Source: Candidatus Mnemosynella biddleae (GTDB lineage: Archaea > Halobacteriota > Archaeoglobi > Mnemosynellales > Mnemosynellaceae). Taken from it: a stretch of 64,000 bases of DNA. Position 1 is the stretch's first letter; every line of letters starts with the position of its first letter. Below, piece after piece: positions 53,911 through 62,270 of the stretch. The translations under genes were made by a program, and so were the position numbers. The DNA is taken from NCBI GenBank assembly GCA_002011165.2, contig MTMI02000010.1:62001-126000 (forward strand). The letters are read 5' to 3'. The notes below the pieces were generated by a model. That model did not search any database. It was not told where the DNA came from and saw nothing but the letters and a program-made list of their open reading frames with translations.

Positions 53911-54036
53911 ATGAACCCCATAACTCCAACGCCTACGTTCCAACAGAGCCCGTATAGAGTGTCACCAATATTAAGGTATTACACTGAGAACAAAAATCCT
54001 CCAAATCTTAATTATGAAAACCGATTAACCTTCTGA
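53911..54036 (+). CDS. Candidate 41-aa leaderless small protein
   Basis: Open frame of 41 codons starting MNPITPTPTFQQSPYRV and ending TF, rich in Pro, Asn, Thr and Tyr. Its ATG lies 25 bases past the centre of the TATA element at 53880-53890, the spacing expected for a leaderless archaeal mRNA, with a palindrome just upstream. Composition differs strongly from the Glu/Lys/Ile-rich genes around, so chance is possible. No relative is known to me. Confidence 0.25.
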   Translation: MNPITPTPTFQQSPYRVSPILRYYTENKNPPNLNYENRLTF

Positions 54037-54061
54037 GAGATATGAAGTCATGATGTAAGGA

Positions 54062-54222
54062 TCATTCTCTTTTTTGTTTTAATTTTCGTAGCACATCAAA
54101 TAAATGTATGTTTGTTTTTCTTGGATACGTCTTGTTTAGAGACCAGATTCTCACCAAAGCAAAACCGGTGTGAATTCTAAAGATGCCTTTAAGATCTGAT
54201 ATAGTTTTCTTTGAGTGTTCAT
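54062..54222 (-). pseudogene. Decayed winged-helix protein fragment
   Basis: Starts well, with GGGGTG (54230-54235) seven bases before ATG 54222 and 23 codons beginning MNTQRKLYQILKASLEF, then a TGA. In the other two frames the sequence continues with GENLVSKQDVSKKN and then HLFDVLRKLKQKRE before a final TGA. Put together this reads like a helix-turn-helix with its second helix. At least two frameshifts are needed, so the call is tentative. Confidence 0.3.
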
Positions 54223-54287
54223 AATATATCACCCCTATTCTTTTTACTTAACCATAGAGTTGATTTCCGAGAAATTTCAGGAGTTAT

Positions 54288-55340
54288 TCAAGTCGTCGAG
54301 CTCTCCTCGTCATCATAGAGCTCTTTTCCTACTTTCAGCTCATCTTCAAAGCCCTTTGAATTTTCAAGAGTTTGAATTCTGAAGATCGAACTCTTATACC
54401 AATTATGTTTTGGAGTTGTTTTCACAGGAATGAGTCTCCACGCCTTTGTGCTCTCAACATATCCCCAGTTAGTGTACTCGTTGAAATCTTTTATGATATC
54501 TGTGATCACAACGTTGAACTCATTGAGAAGGATTTTCTCGATCCCCCTCCACTTATCAGCTGAACTTTCCACTCTTGTCAATCCAAAGTATCCTGAACAT
54601 CCTGGTCCCTTGAGAGTTGCAATTCCTCTTCCAACAAAAGCCCTTATTGCCTCGAGAGTTTCTGGGGGATCTGTTATGAAGCTATCAAATTTCCCTCTTG
54701 CATAATCTGGAAGGGGTTCTCTCAAATCGAAAACGAAAATATCAATATTTTGAAAGCCAATTTCATCGGCAATTTTCTCTATAAATTTAATTAATCTCTC
54801 ATCTATATCAAGAACTGCAATTCTCTTTGGTAAATTGCTCAGCATCAACGCAACACTCATCAAATCGTCATCACCGAGAACGAAAATTTCTTTTCCTGCA
54901 AGATCTCCTCTCGCATGCATCAATGCAACTCTTGCAATAACAGTTTCTGGAGTTACGAAAGCCTGATCAAATTCATGACGAGGTTCGGGTCTTCCAAAAA
55001 CCAGCTCGGAAAATTCCTTCAAAAGCTCATCATAAACTTTCAAATTAAGTCCTCTTCCACCACAAACTTCGCAAAAAAGTTTCTCCCGTTTGTAAATCCC
55101 GAGAGTCTCGATGAGCTTCAAACCCTCATCGCTCAAACTTACACCGTTACTGAGATCCACATACCCTCTTCGCTCAAGAACTTCGAGTATTTTTGCTACG
55201 AGAGGAAGAGGTTCTCCACTGAGTTCAACAATCTCCCAAATATCCTGAGAACTCAAAAGCGCACTGATAACATTTTCAACACTTCTCTCATAAACAGGAA
55301 TTCCGATTTCCTTTCGAACCTCTTCGACTATTTCTTCCAA
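54288..55340 (-). CDS. bpsA: N4-bis(aminopropyl)spermidine synthase (branched-chain polyamine synthase)
   Basis: Adds two aminopropyl groups to the central nitrogen of spermidine, making branched polyamines that protect nucleic acids at high temperature. 350 aa. An N-terminal winged-helix-like part with a Cys pair (CEVCGGRG near residue 90-97) precedes a Rossmann domain with LGDDDLMSVAL near 150-160 and the catalytic FITDPPET near 222-229. This is the former DUF43 family. It takes its donor from SpeD (4265) and its acceptor from SpeE, both 50 kb away in this window. Usually an indicator of thermophily. Confidence 0.93.
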   Translation of the reverse strand: MEEIVEEVRKEIGIPVYERSVENVISALLSSQDIWEIVELSGEPLPLVAKILEVLERRGYVDLSNGVSLSDEGLKLIETLGIYKREKLFCEVCGGRGLNLKVYDELLKEFSELVFGRPEPRHEFDQAFVTPETVIARVALMHARGDLAGKEIFVLGDDDLMSVALMLSNLPKRIAVLDIDERLIKFIEKIADEIGFQNIDIFVFDLREPLPDYARGKFDSFITDPPETLEAIRAFVGRGIATLKGPGCSGYFGLTRVESSADKWRGIEKILLNEFNVVITDIIKDFNEYTNWGYVESTKAWRLIPVKTTPKHNWYKSSIFRIQTLENSKGFEDELKVGKELYDDEESSTT

Positions 55341-55480
55341 ACCCTCACCTCCTCTAAATCACTGAAAGATCATTTCCAGATTTACACAAAAAAATTTAAG
55401 TTTTTTGGGGCTTGGACGCTCAATGAGATCTGAAAAGAGAGAACGAGATTTAAAAAGCTCCTGAAAATTTCCGCAATTGT

Positions 55481-56422
55481 TTATGTTTCGCTTCTCTCAT
55501 AAATTATTTCGATTAGCTCATCAGAACTACTCATTTTCTTTAACTCATCTTTATTGAGGACGGGATTACCCTCTATAGTTTTCGAGGAGAGGGGAGACTC
55601 CACAACGAATAAAGAGAGTGCATAGGCAACTTCTGAGATGCTTCTTAGCAACCTCGCCCTCTTTCTCAAAGCATCTATTCTTCTATGAATTGCAACAAGA
55701 AGAGTTAAAGACTCATCTTTTGATATCGTGTCAAATGGGGAGTGAAGTGTTGGCAAAACATCGAATCCCATTTGTTTGAATCTCTCAACAACCATTCTTT
55801 CAATCTCGTTAAGTTTCTTTTCTATCCCTTCCTCAATTTCCATGGGCCTTTGAATATTCAAAAAATCTATGCTCTTTATCAAAATCGTTCCAAGTATTTC
55901 CTCAAGCCTCAGAGCATTCTCTATCGTTGCATCCATTCCCTCTTCGTACTTGCTTATCGTTCTTCTCGAAGTCCCGAGATAGGATGCAAGATCGCCCAGT
56001 GAGAGTCCCTCCCTGAGTCTTCTCTCCCTCAACTTCTCCCCGTCAAGAGAGACGTAAAGTCCACCAGGAGAAGAGTAAACAGCAGGAGGACAGTTCTCCA
56101 CAAGATAATCGTAAAGGGTTTCTGCATTAACTGAAGGGATGTCATAGCGGTAATATACAACTCCCCTCTCGAGAGGTCTGAGACCGACCCTCTCACCGAC
56201 AATCACAGGAGATCCGCTTAAATAAGCTGCTATCCTCTTCATCTCCTCAGCAATTTCTCTGTTGATGCCATCTATGTTCGAAAGAATCTTCAAAAGTACG
56301 AGAATTTCATCCTTTCTCGCAGCTAAGTCGAAGCTCCTCGAACGTGAGGAGCAAACTTCGGAAACTGTAAAGCCAGCCTCGTAAAGTACTTCAAGTGTCC
56401 TCTCAATGAGGAGATTCTTCAT
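55481..56422 (-). CDS. HTH-type (Cro/C1) archaeal transcriptional regulator
   Basis: 313 aa from ATG 56422 (MKNLLIERTLEVLYEAGF); an upstream extension to 56521 would overlap tiaS. A first domain (about residues 1-110; LKILSNIDGINREIAEEMKRIA) resembles a restriction-endonuclease-like or wHTH fold, then a Cro/C1 helix-turn-helix at about 150-180 (LREGLSLGDLASYLGTSRRTISKYEEG), then a helical tail. This is a conserved archaeal family of putative regulators of unknown targets. Divergent from tiaS with only 50 bases between starts. Confidence 0.82.
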   Translation of the reverse strand: MKNLLIERTLEVLYEAGFTVSEVCSSRSRSFDLAARKDEILVLLKILSNIDGINREIAEEMKRIAAYLSGSPVIVGERVGLRPLERGVVYYRYDIPSVNAETLYDYLVENCPPAVYSSPGGLYVSLDGEKLRERRLREGLSLGDLASYLGTSRRTISKYEEGMDATIENALRLEEILGTILIKSIDFLNIQRPMEIEEGIEKKLNEIERMVVERFKQMGFDVLPTLHSPFDTISKDESLTLLVAIHRRIDALRKRARLLRSISEVAYALSLFVVESPLSSKTIEGNPVLNKDELKKMSSSDELIEIIYERSET

Positions 56423-56472
56423 ACAAAGGATTAATATGAGGGTGTTTTTTATTTTAAATTTACTGAAAAAGC

Positions 56473-57681
56473 ATGTGGATAGGAATAGACGATACGGATT
56501 CAAGAAAAGGTATGTGTACAACTTTTATCTTAGCAGAAGTTTTAGAAGAGTTGGAAAAATTCAAAATAGCCTCTTTTCCGAGACTGATCAGACTGAATCC
56601 AAACATTCCCTTCAAGACAAGAGGTAACGGAGCAGTGGCAATTGAGGTACTCAACTGGGATGAAGAATGCAAGGAGATCATCCTGAATGCTGTCGAAGAG
56701 TATGCTGAAATGGATGACGAAAATACTCACCCCGGAGTGGTTTTTGCAAAAAACTCTGAGAATTACAGAGAGCTCTATCACAGAGCTCTTCACGAAGTTC
56801 TCAGTGTTGATGAGGTGAGGGAACTCATATCCTCGAACAAAGACGAATATTACGGTTTCAAAAAGATGAGGGGCATAATAGGCGCTGCTTCTGCGATAGG
56901 AGCGAATCTGAGTGATTACACATATGAGCTCCTTGCTTATAGATTTCCGGAGAAATGGGGTACTAAGAGGTTCGTTGACGAAGAGAGCGTCTTCAAAGCT
57001 GATGAGATGACATTTCCAAAAACTTGGGACAACGTAGACAAGGAGAACAGAGAGATCGTTATAGCTCCGAACTCTCCCGATCCAGTGCTCTTCGGAATAA
57101 GGGGAGATGACCCCGCTTACATATTCTTAGCCTATCAGACCATAAAGAGCGAAGAGATTTACAAGGAAGTTCTCTTCATAACCAATCAGGGGACTGATGC
57201 CCATATAGAAAGAGGGATGCCCCAAAGAGAGTTTGGTTCCTATGCCTTTATCGGAGAGGTCACCTGCGAACCATATGAGATTCCTGGAGGTCATGTGTTC
57301 ATGGAGGTAAATGGAATCAAATGTGCTGCATTTGAACCAACGAAGCAGTTCAGAAATGTCGTGCGAAAATTGAAAAAAGGCGATCTCGTTGAAGTTTATG
57401 GAGGATTTAAGAAGAATACCCTGAATCTTGAGAAAATCAGAATACTCAAACTTAAAGAATTTGAAGAGGTAAATCCTCTCTGTGAATACTGCAACAAAAG
57501 AATGGAATCAATGGGAAGAAATAAGGGATTCAGATGCAAGAAATGTGGGAGAAGGAAAATGAAAAGGGAGAGTGTAAGGATTGAGAGGGAGGTTTCACCA
57601 GGGTTTTATGAGGTTCCTCCCTCTGCAAGAAGACATCTAGCAAAACCCCTTGCAAGAATTCTTCAAGAGAGAAGTTTGTGA
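56473..57681 (+). CDS. tiaS: tRNA(Ile2) 2-agmatinylcytidine synthetase TiaS
   Basis: Attaches agmatine to C34 of the CAU-anticodon tRNA-Ile so that it reads AUA. 402 aa. It starts MWIGIDDTDSRKGMCTTFI (the TCKD/DDTD motif, kinase-like), with FKTRGNGAVAIEV and GIRGDDPAYIF following, an OB-fold part (KGDLVEVYGGFKKNTLNLEKI) and a C-terminal zinc ribbon with CEYC and CKKC (near residues 336-355). Its substrate is probably the tRNA at 10072-10146. Agmatine also links it to the polyamine pathway. Its last bases overlap the lrp gene end by 19. Confidence 0.95.
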   Translation: MWIGIDDTDSRKGMCTTFILAEVLEELEKFKIASFPRLIRLNPNIPFKTRGNGAVAIEVLNWDEECKEIILNAVEEYAEMDDENTHPGVVFAKNSENYRELYHRALHEVLSVDEVRELISSNKDEYYGFKKMRGIIGAASAIGANLSDYTYELLAYRFPEKWGTKRFVDEESVFKADEMTFPKTWDNVDKENREIVIAPNSPDPVLFGIRGDDPAYIFLAYQTIKSEEIYKEVLFITNQGTDAHIERGMPQREFGSYAFIGEVTCEPYEIPGGHVFMEVNGIKCAAFEPTKQFRNVVRKLKKGDLVEVYGGFKKNTLNLEKIRILKLKEFEEVNPLCEYCNKRMESMGRNKGFRCKKCGRRKMKRESVRIEREVSPGFYEVPPSARRHLAKPLARILQERSL

Positions 57682-58121
57682 ACCGGTACCTTTCCAGTCT
57701 CTTTTATAGTGTTCAGAACCACGAAAGTCTCAGTTCTTTGAATCCTCTCAATTTTCTGAAGAGACTTTATAAACTTATCGAGATCTTCAGTGTTCCTGAA
57801 TTTGGCGAGAATTATAACGTCAAAATTTCCTGTCACGTCGTAAACTCCGAGAACATTCTCATTTTTGGATATCTCTTTTTCCACATCAATCAAAGATGGA
57901 CCGGTTGCGGAAACTCCTATCAATGCGGTTATTCCAAACCCGAGCTTTCGGGAATCAACTTCTGGGATGAAGCCCTTTATGATTCCTTCTTCCATCATCT
58001 CATTTACCCTGTTAATCACCGTATTCACTGATACACCTAAATTTTCGGCAACCTTTCTGAATGACATTCGCCCATCTTTCATTAACAGTTCGAGAATTTT
58101 CACATCGGTTTCATCTACCAT
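57663..58121 (-). CDS. Lrp/AsnC-family transcriptional regulator
   Basis: 152 aa from ATG 58121 (MVDETDVKILELLMKDGRM); a longer in-frame reading to 58178 would include the TATA region and is rejected. Helix-turn-helix residues 19-40 (RKVAENLGVSVNTVINRVNEM), then an RAM/AsnC ligand domain (GVYDVTGNFDVIILAKF). Its TATA element (58145-58153) lies 25 to 28 bases ahead of the ATG, so the mRNA is probably leaderless. It is divergent from glnA and is a natural candidate to control it. Confidence 0.88.
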   Translation of the reverse strand: MVDETDVKILELLMKDGRMSFRKVAENLGVSVNTVINRVNEMMEEGIIKGFIPEVDSRKLGFGITALIGVSATGPSLIDVEKEISKNENVLGVYDVTGNFDVIILAKFRNTEDLDKFIKSLQKIERIQRTETFVVLNTIKETGKVPVHKLLS

Positions 58122-58144
58122 ATTTTTAATTTTTATTCGTTCAG

Positions 58145-58153
58145 TTATATAAA
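58145..58153 (-). promoter_or_regulatory. TATA box for the Lrp-type gene
   Basis: TTTATATAA on the minus strand, correctly spaced for a transcript starting at or near 58121. TTTGCAC at 58156-58162 (plus strand), part of the site shared with glnA, lies just upstream. Confidence 0.5.
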
Positions 58154-58200
58154 CATTTGCACAGTGGTAGATAAACATCTAATGACAATGTTCAGGAAAG

Positions 58201-58210
58201 GTATATATAG
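58201..58210 (+). promoter_or_regulatory. TATA box of glnA
   Basis: GTATATATAG, 25-30 bases before an expected transcription start near 58232 and 48 bases before the glnA ATG. Confidence 0.6.
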
Positions 58211-58215
58211 GAGAG

Positions 58216-58227
58216 GTGCAAATGCAC
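58216..58227. promoter_or_regulatory. Inverted repeat between glnA TATA and start
   Basis: GTGCA-AA-TGCAC sits just downstream of the TATA box, where a bound repressor would block polymerase. A matching half-site, TTTGCAC, is at 58156-58162. The nearby Lrp-type protein is the likely binder (inference). Confidence 0.5.
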
Positions 58228-58248
58228 TGCGATGTAAAGGTGATGTGA

Positions 58249-59577
58249 ATGGAAAGGGATGTTAAGAAAGCGATTGACAGGGTTTACGAAATGGTTGAAA
58301 AGAACAATGTGAAGTTCATAAGACTCTGGTTTACCGATATAAATGGAATGCTGAAGAGCTTTGCGATTCCTTCCAAAGAACTTGACAATGCCCTAACAGA
58401 GGGAATGGGTTTTGATGGCTCTTCGATAAATGGATTTACGAGAATAGATGAGAGTGACATGATTGCAAAACCCGACCCAACGACCTTCCAGTTACTTCCA
58501 TGGAGAGAAGGAGTCGCAAGAATGTTTTGCGACATCTATAACCCAGATGGGACGCCCTTTGAGGGTGATCCAAGATATGTTTTGAAGAGGAACCTTGAGA
58601 AGCTTGCGGAAGAAGGATACACCTATTACGTTGGACCGGAACTTGAGTATTTCTATTTCAAGAGCGATAAAGCAACAGAGGTTCTCGACTATGGAGGATA
58701 CTTCGACCTAACAACTCTGGATGCAGCAAGCGACTTGAGAAGAGATACTATACTTGCACTTGAGAAGATGGGAATCAGCGTAGAATACTCTCACCACGAA
58801 GTGGCTTATTCTCAGCACGAAATCGATCTTAGATATGCGGATGCTCTGACCATGGCTGATACAGTGATGACATACAGAATTGTTGTTAAAGAAATTGCGC
58901 AGAAATACGGCGTTTACGCAACATTCATGCCAAAACCGATAGCGGGAATAAATGGAAGTGGTATGCATACACATATGTCAATTTTCAAAGGAGACAAGAA
59001 CATTTTCTTCGATGCGAATGATGAATACTATCTCTCGGACTTCGCGAAGCACTTCATAGCAGGTGTTCTAACCCATGCTCCAGAATTCACAGTAGTGACT
59101 AATCAGTGGGTTAACTCTTATAAGAGGCTTGTGCCTGGTTATGAAGCTCCAGTTTACATCTGTTGGGCAAGAAGAAACAGAAGTGCTCTTGTGAGAGTTC
59201 CGCTTTACAAACCTGGAAAGGAAAAAGCGACGAGAATAGAAGTGAGATCTCCTGATCCAGCCTGTAACCCCTATCTAGCATTTGCGGCAATGGTTGCAGC
59301 AGGAATGGCAGGTGTTGAAGGAAAATACGAGCTACCAGAACCTATTGAAAAAGATGTCTACCACATGAGCGAAGAGGAGAGAGAGAAACTAGGAATTACG
59401 TCCCTTCCCGGAAGTCTCATCGAAGCAGTCCGCATCTTTGAGAAAAGTGAACTGATGAGAAAGACACTTGGAGATCATGTATTCTACAACTTCATAGGAA
59501 ATAAAAAGGCAGAGTGGGACAGATACAGAGTAGTTGTCCACCCATACGAAATAGAGACTTATTTACCAATACTATAA
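58249..59577 (+). CDS. glnA: Glutamine synthetase, type I
   Basis: Assimilates ammonia into glutamine. 442 aa, the GSI-alpha length; the adenylylation loop of GSI-beta is not apparent. DGSSINGF near residues 56-63, GPELEYFYF (metal Glu) near 124, INGSGMHTHMS (His and Gly) near 242, and VPGYEAPVYICWARRNRSALVRVP near 306-330 (Arg ligands for the phosphate) are all present. AGGTGATGTG before the ATG supports initiation at 58249. Regulation is probably through the palindrome at 58216 and by glutamine itself. Confidence 0.97.
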   Translation: MERDVKKAIDRVYEMVEKNNVKFIRLWFTDINGMLKSFAIPSKELDNALTEGMGFDGSSINGFTRIDESDMIAKPDPTTFQLLPWREGVARMFCDIYNPDGTPFEGDPRYVLKRNLEKLAEEGYTYYVGPELEYFYFKSDKATEVLDYGGYFDLTTLDAASDLRRDTILALEKMGISVEYSHHEVAYSQHEIDLRYADALTMADTVMTYRIVVKEIAQKYGVYATFMPKPIAGINGSGMHTHMSIFKGDKNIFFDANDEYYLSDFAKHFIAGVLTHAPEFTVVTNQWVNSYKRLVPGYEAPVYICWARRNRSALVRVPLYKPGKEKATRIEVRSPDPACNPYLAFAAMVAAGMAGVEGKYELPEPIEKDVYHMSEEEREKLGITSLPGSLIEAVRIFEKSELMRKTLGDHVFYNFIGNKKAEWDRYRVVVHPYEIETYLPIL

Positions 59578-59587
59578 GTTCTTTCCT

Positions 59588-61423
59588 TTATTTCTCCTCT
59601 TTTTTGTAGAAATCAAGAACTCCGGGTTTTCTTTTTTCCGAAATTATTTTTTCTGCAATTTCGCAGTGAACTCTTGCAATGTCGCTTCTCGTCAGAATTC
59701 CAAGTATCTTATCTTTCTCCTTTCTATCCACAACAATAAGACGACCGACTCCATATTTTACCATCCTTCTCAAAGCATCCTCAAGAGACTCTTCCGGATA
59801 AGCGGTGATGACGTCTCTGCTCATTACATCTGAGACTTTAACAGAATTGCGTATTTCTTCGGAAATTTCCTCAGCATCCGAAATCGTCACGATTCCGATA
59901 ACTTTCCCGTCTTTAACCACTGGATAACCGTGGTGACCGGTTCTTTCGAAAAGATCGACAACTTTCGAGCAAGTGTCCTCTGGAGAGACGGTGAGAACTT
60001 CTGGAGTGTATGCATTTCTCACTGTAACGAACTCGAGAATGTCTATTGCGAGTTCTCTTCTATGAACAGGAGATTCCACTCTGCTTTTCACTTGACTCGG
60101 ATATATCGTTCTATCCTTTGTAAGAGCGTAAGAAATCGCCACAGCAGTCATCAAAGGAGCGAGGACATCCAAATTTCCGGTCATCTGAGCTATCATAACT
60201 ATTGCAGTCAGGGGAACGTTGGCTACTCCTGTGAGGAAGGCTCCCATCCCTACCACAACAAAAGCGCTTTGAGCTCCCAGTATTTCGGGATTGAAAAGAC
60301 CGAAAAGTTGAGCAGTGAAAGCTCCGATCATTCCCCCCAAGAATATTGAAGGTGCGAATACTCCCCCTGCACCTCCAGAGCCAATAGTAAATGCAGTGGC
60401 AAGCATCTTCATGAAAATGAGGGATAAAATCAAAAGAAGATCCATTCTTCCGTCTATTGCCATCTGAACCCATCCATATCCAGTTCCCATGATTTGAGGG
60501 AAGGAGAAAGCAATTGAAGAAACAAAGAAGGCTCCTAAAAGCGGTCTGAACCTAATGGAGATTCCTGAGGCACCAAATATATCATTCTTTATGAACTCGA
60601 ATATTCTTATGAAGAAACGAGATGCAAGAACGCAGAAAATTCCAAGGACTGCGAAAAACGGAAGATGCCAAGGAGAGAAGTGATAGGAAGGAGTTGAGAA
60701 TATAGGAGTCCATCCGTAAAACGATGCGAAGAGAGAATATGAGACAACGGAAGAGACGAAAGCAGGGATAAGAGCCTCGACTTCCATATCCTCTCTGTAA
60801 AGGACTTCCAGAGAGAAGATGGCTCCTCCGAATGGAGCTTTGAAGATTGCTCCGATTCCGCCAGCAACCCCGCAAAGAAGCATAATCCTTCGTTCCTTTT
60901 CATCGAGTTTTAAAAGATCTGAGACGTAAAGTCCGATGGCTGCGCCGACATTTGCTGTAGGTCCTTCCCTTCCAGCACTTCCTCCAGAGCCAACAGTAAA
61001 GCAGGGAAGCAAAATTCTTGCAAAAATTTCCCTAAGAGTAGAAGATTTGCCTCCGAGATGAAAGATTCGAATTACCACATCTGTCTCTGAGCTTGAAGCT
61101 TCAGGAGCAAGATAGTAAATAGTGAGACCTGTCAAAATAGCTCCAATGAGTGGGGAGAGTAAATACTGATAGGGAATTCTGGGTATTTCTGGAAGATTTG
61201 CAATAGAAATTCTCGATATTTCGCCTGAAGAAGAGGGGACTTCAAAACCGCCGAAATAGGAGAGGAGAAATTGGGTGCTTAAATCCAGAAGAGAATACAG
61301 TACTATTGCTGCAACTCCAGAAAGAATTCCAATTAAAACGCTGAGGAGAAAAATTTTTTCGATTCTCAGAAGAGATGTGTCATATTCTATTATTTTCCGG
61401 AAGATTCTCCTCAGATTTATCAC
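59588..61423 (-). CDS. ClC-family chloride transporter with C-terminal CBS pair
   Basis: 611 aa. The membrane part has about a dozen hydrophobic helices with GSGGSAGREGP near residues 146-156 (key gating Glu), GGAFTAQ-like GGVFAPSIFLGG near 350 and a GMGAFLTG near 395. The last 130 residues hold two CBS domains (TVSPEDTCSKVVDLFERTG and ISDVMSRDVITAYPEESLEDAL-type), which usually bind nucleotides. Whether it is a proton-coupled exchanger or a channel depends on residues I cannot align exactly. Its start overlaps the stop of the VUT-family gene by one base. Confidence 0.9.
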   Translation of the reverse strand: MINLRRIFRKIIEYDTSLLRIEKIFLLSVLIGILSGVAAIVLYSLLDLSTQFLLSYFGGFEVPSSSGEISRISIANLPEIPRIPYQYLLSPLIGAILTGLTIYYLAPEASSSETDVVIRIFHLGGKSSTLREIFARILLPCFTVGSGGSAGREGPTANVGAAIGLYVSDLLKLDEKERRIMLLCGVAGGIGAIFKAPFGGAIFSLEVLYREDMEVEALIPAFVSSVVSYSLFASFYGWTPIFSTPSYHFSPWHLPFFAVLGIFCVLASRFFIRIFEFIKNDIFGASGISIRFRPLLGAFFVSSIAFSFPQIMGTGYGWVQMAIDGRMDLLLILSLIFMKMLATAFTIGSGGAGGVFAPSIFLGGMIGAFTAQLFGLFNPEILGAQSAFVVVGMGAFLTGVANVPLTAIVMIAQMTGNLDVLAPLMTAVAISYALTKDRTIYPSQVKSRVESPVHRRELAIDILEFVTVRNAYTPEVLTVSPEDTCSKVVDLFERTGHHGYPVVKDGKVIGIVTISDAEEISEEIRNSVKVSDVMSRDVITAYPEESLEDALRRMVKYGVGRLIVVDRKEKDKILGILTRSDIARVHCEIAEKIISEKRKPGVLDFYKKEEK

Positions 61424-62124
61424 TACGCCTTGCTCACCTCCACTGAGAGTTTGTCCCGCATCACAAAAGAGGCAAAATAGATGAAGGGTGTGTCCAGAAG
61501 TGCAATCAGAACCTTAACCAGATACTGACCTAATATCATGTTCAAAAGAATGGCTCCCGGAAGCCCATAGAATGCTATCGTTATGAAAATTGCTGTATCC
61601 ATTAACTGAGAGACCATTGTAGATGCATTGTTCCTGAACCAGAGATGCTTTCCTTCAGTCTTCCTCTTCCAGAAGTGGAAAGCTATGACGTCATGATGCT
61701 GAGAGATCACGAAAGCAATGAGAGAGGCGAGAACGACTCTCGGAGCAAATCCAAAGACTGAGTTAAATGCAAATAGCTGTTCTTCTCTCATGAAAGGAGC
61801 AGGAGACCAAGAAATGGCAATGAAAACTATGAGAATCATCAAAACGTTCGCAATCAATCCCGAGTAAACTGCTTTCAAAGCCATTCTCTTACCGTAAAAC
61901 TCACTTAGGATGTCCGTTATGAGAAAGGTTGTGGAATAAGCAATGACTGCAGATGGAACTACAAAAGGACCGAATGAAACTAGTTTGAAAGCTATGAGAT
62001 TGGCTATGACCGTAAGAGATGCAAAAACCCCTATTAAAATCTCCGGTCCATACTCTTTCGCTACATATGAACATAGAGCTACAGACCCGAGGACTAGAAT
62101 TATCCATGCCACAACCTCAATCAT
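61423..62124 (-). CDS. VUT-family transporter (queuosine/archaeosine precursor, YhhQ-like)
   Basis: 233 aa with about six hydrophobic segments. VPSAVIAYSTTFLITDILSEFYGK (key FLITDILSEFYG) and SQHHDVIAFHFWK, with the conserved His residues and TxxSQLMDTAIF, are typical of COG1738. In bacteria it imports the queuine precursor preQ0 or preQ1; in archaea preQ0 goes to archaeosine in tRNA, so the same role is likely (inference). Upstream 62125-62240 is shared with the divergent FrhB-like gene. Confidence 0.88.
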   Translation of the reverse strand: MIEVVAWIILVLGSVALCSYVAKEYGPEILIGVFASLTVIANLIAFKLVSFGPFVVPSAVIAYSTTFLITDILSEFYGKRMALKAVYSGLIANVLMILIVFIAISWSPAPFMREEQLFAFNSVFGFAPRVVLASLIAFVISQHHDVIAFHFWKRKTEGKHLWFRNNASTMVSQLMDTAIFITIAFYGLPGAILLNMILGQYLVKVLIALLDTPFIYFASFVMRDKLSVEVSKA

Positions 62125-62270
62125 CCAATCACCTCACAGAGGGCAAATGAGCATTATCATTCGTTACAAAATCTCTCCTCGCAGTTTTTGAGAGACTATT
62201 GCGGAGTTAAGTAGATATAATATTAAAAAGTTGTCGTTAAATGAGTAATTCAGAAGATGAGGTGATAGAA

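Larger units (their letters stand above)
53631..54287. other. Gene-poor region between thermosome and bpsA
   Basis: No conserved protein gene is seen. It contains a perfect palindrome (53861-53872) with a TATA element (53880-53890), a small candidate gene (53911-54036), a decayed winged-helix fragment (54062-54222), and a related pair of ACATATACA sequences near 53703 and 53761. Apart from these nothing is apparent. Confidence 0.45.
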
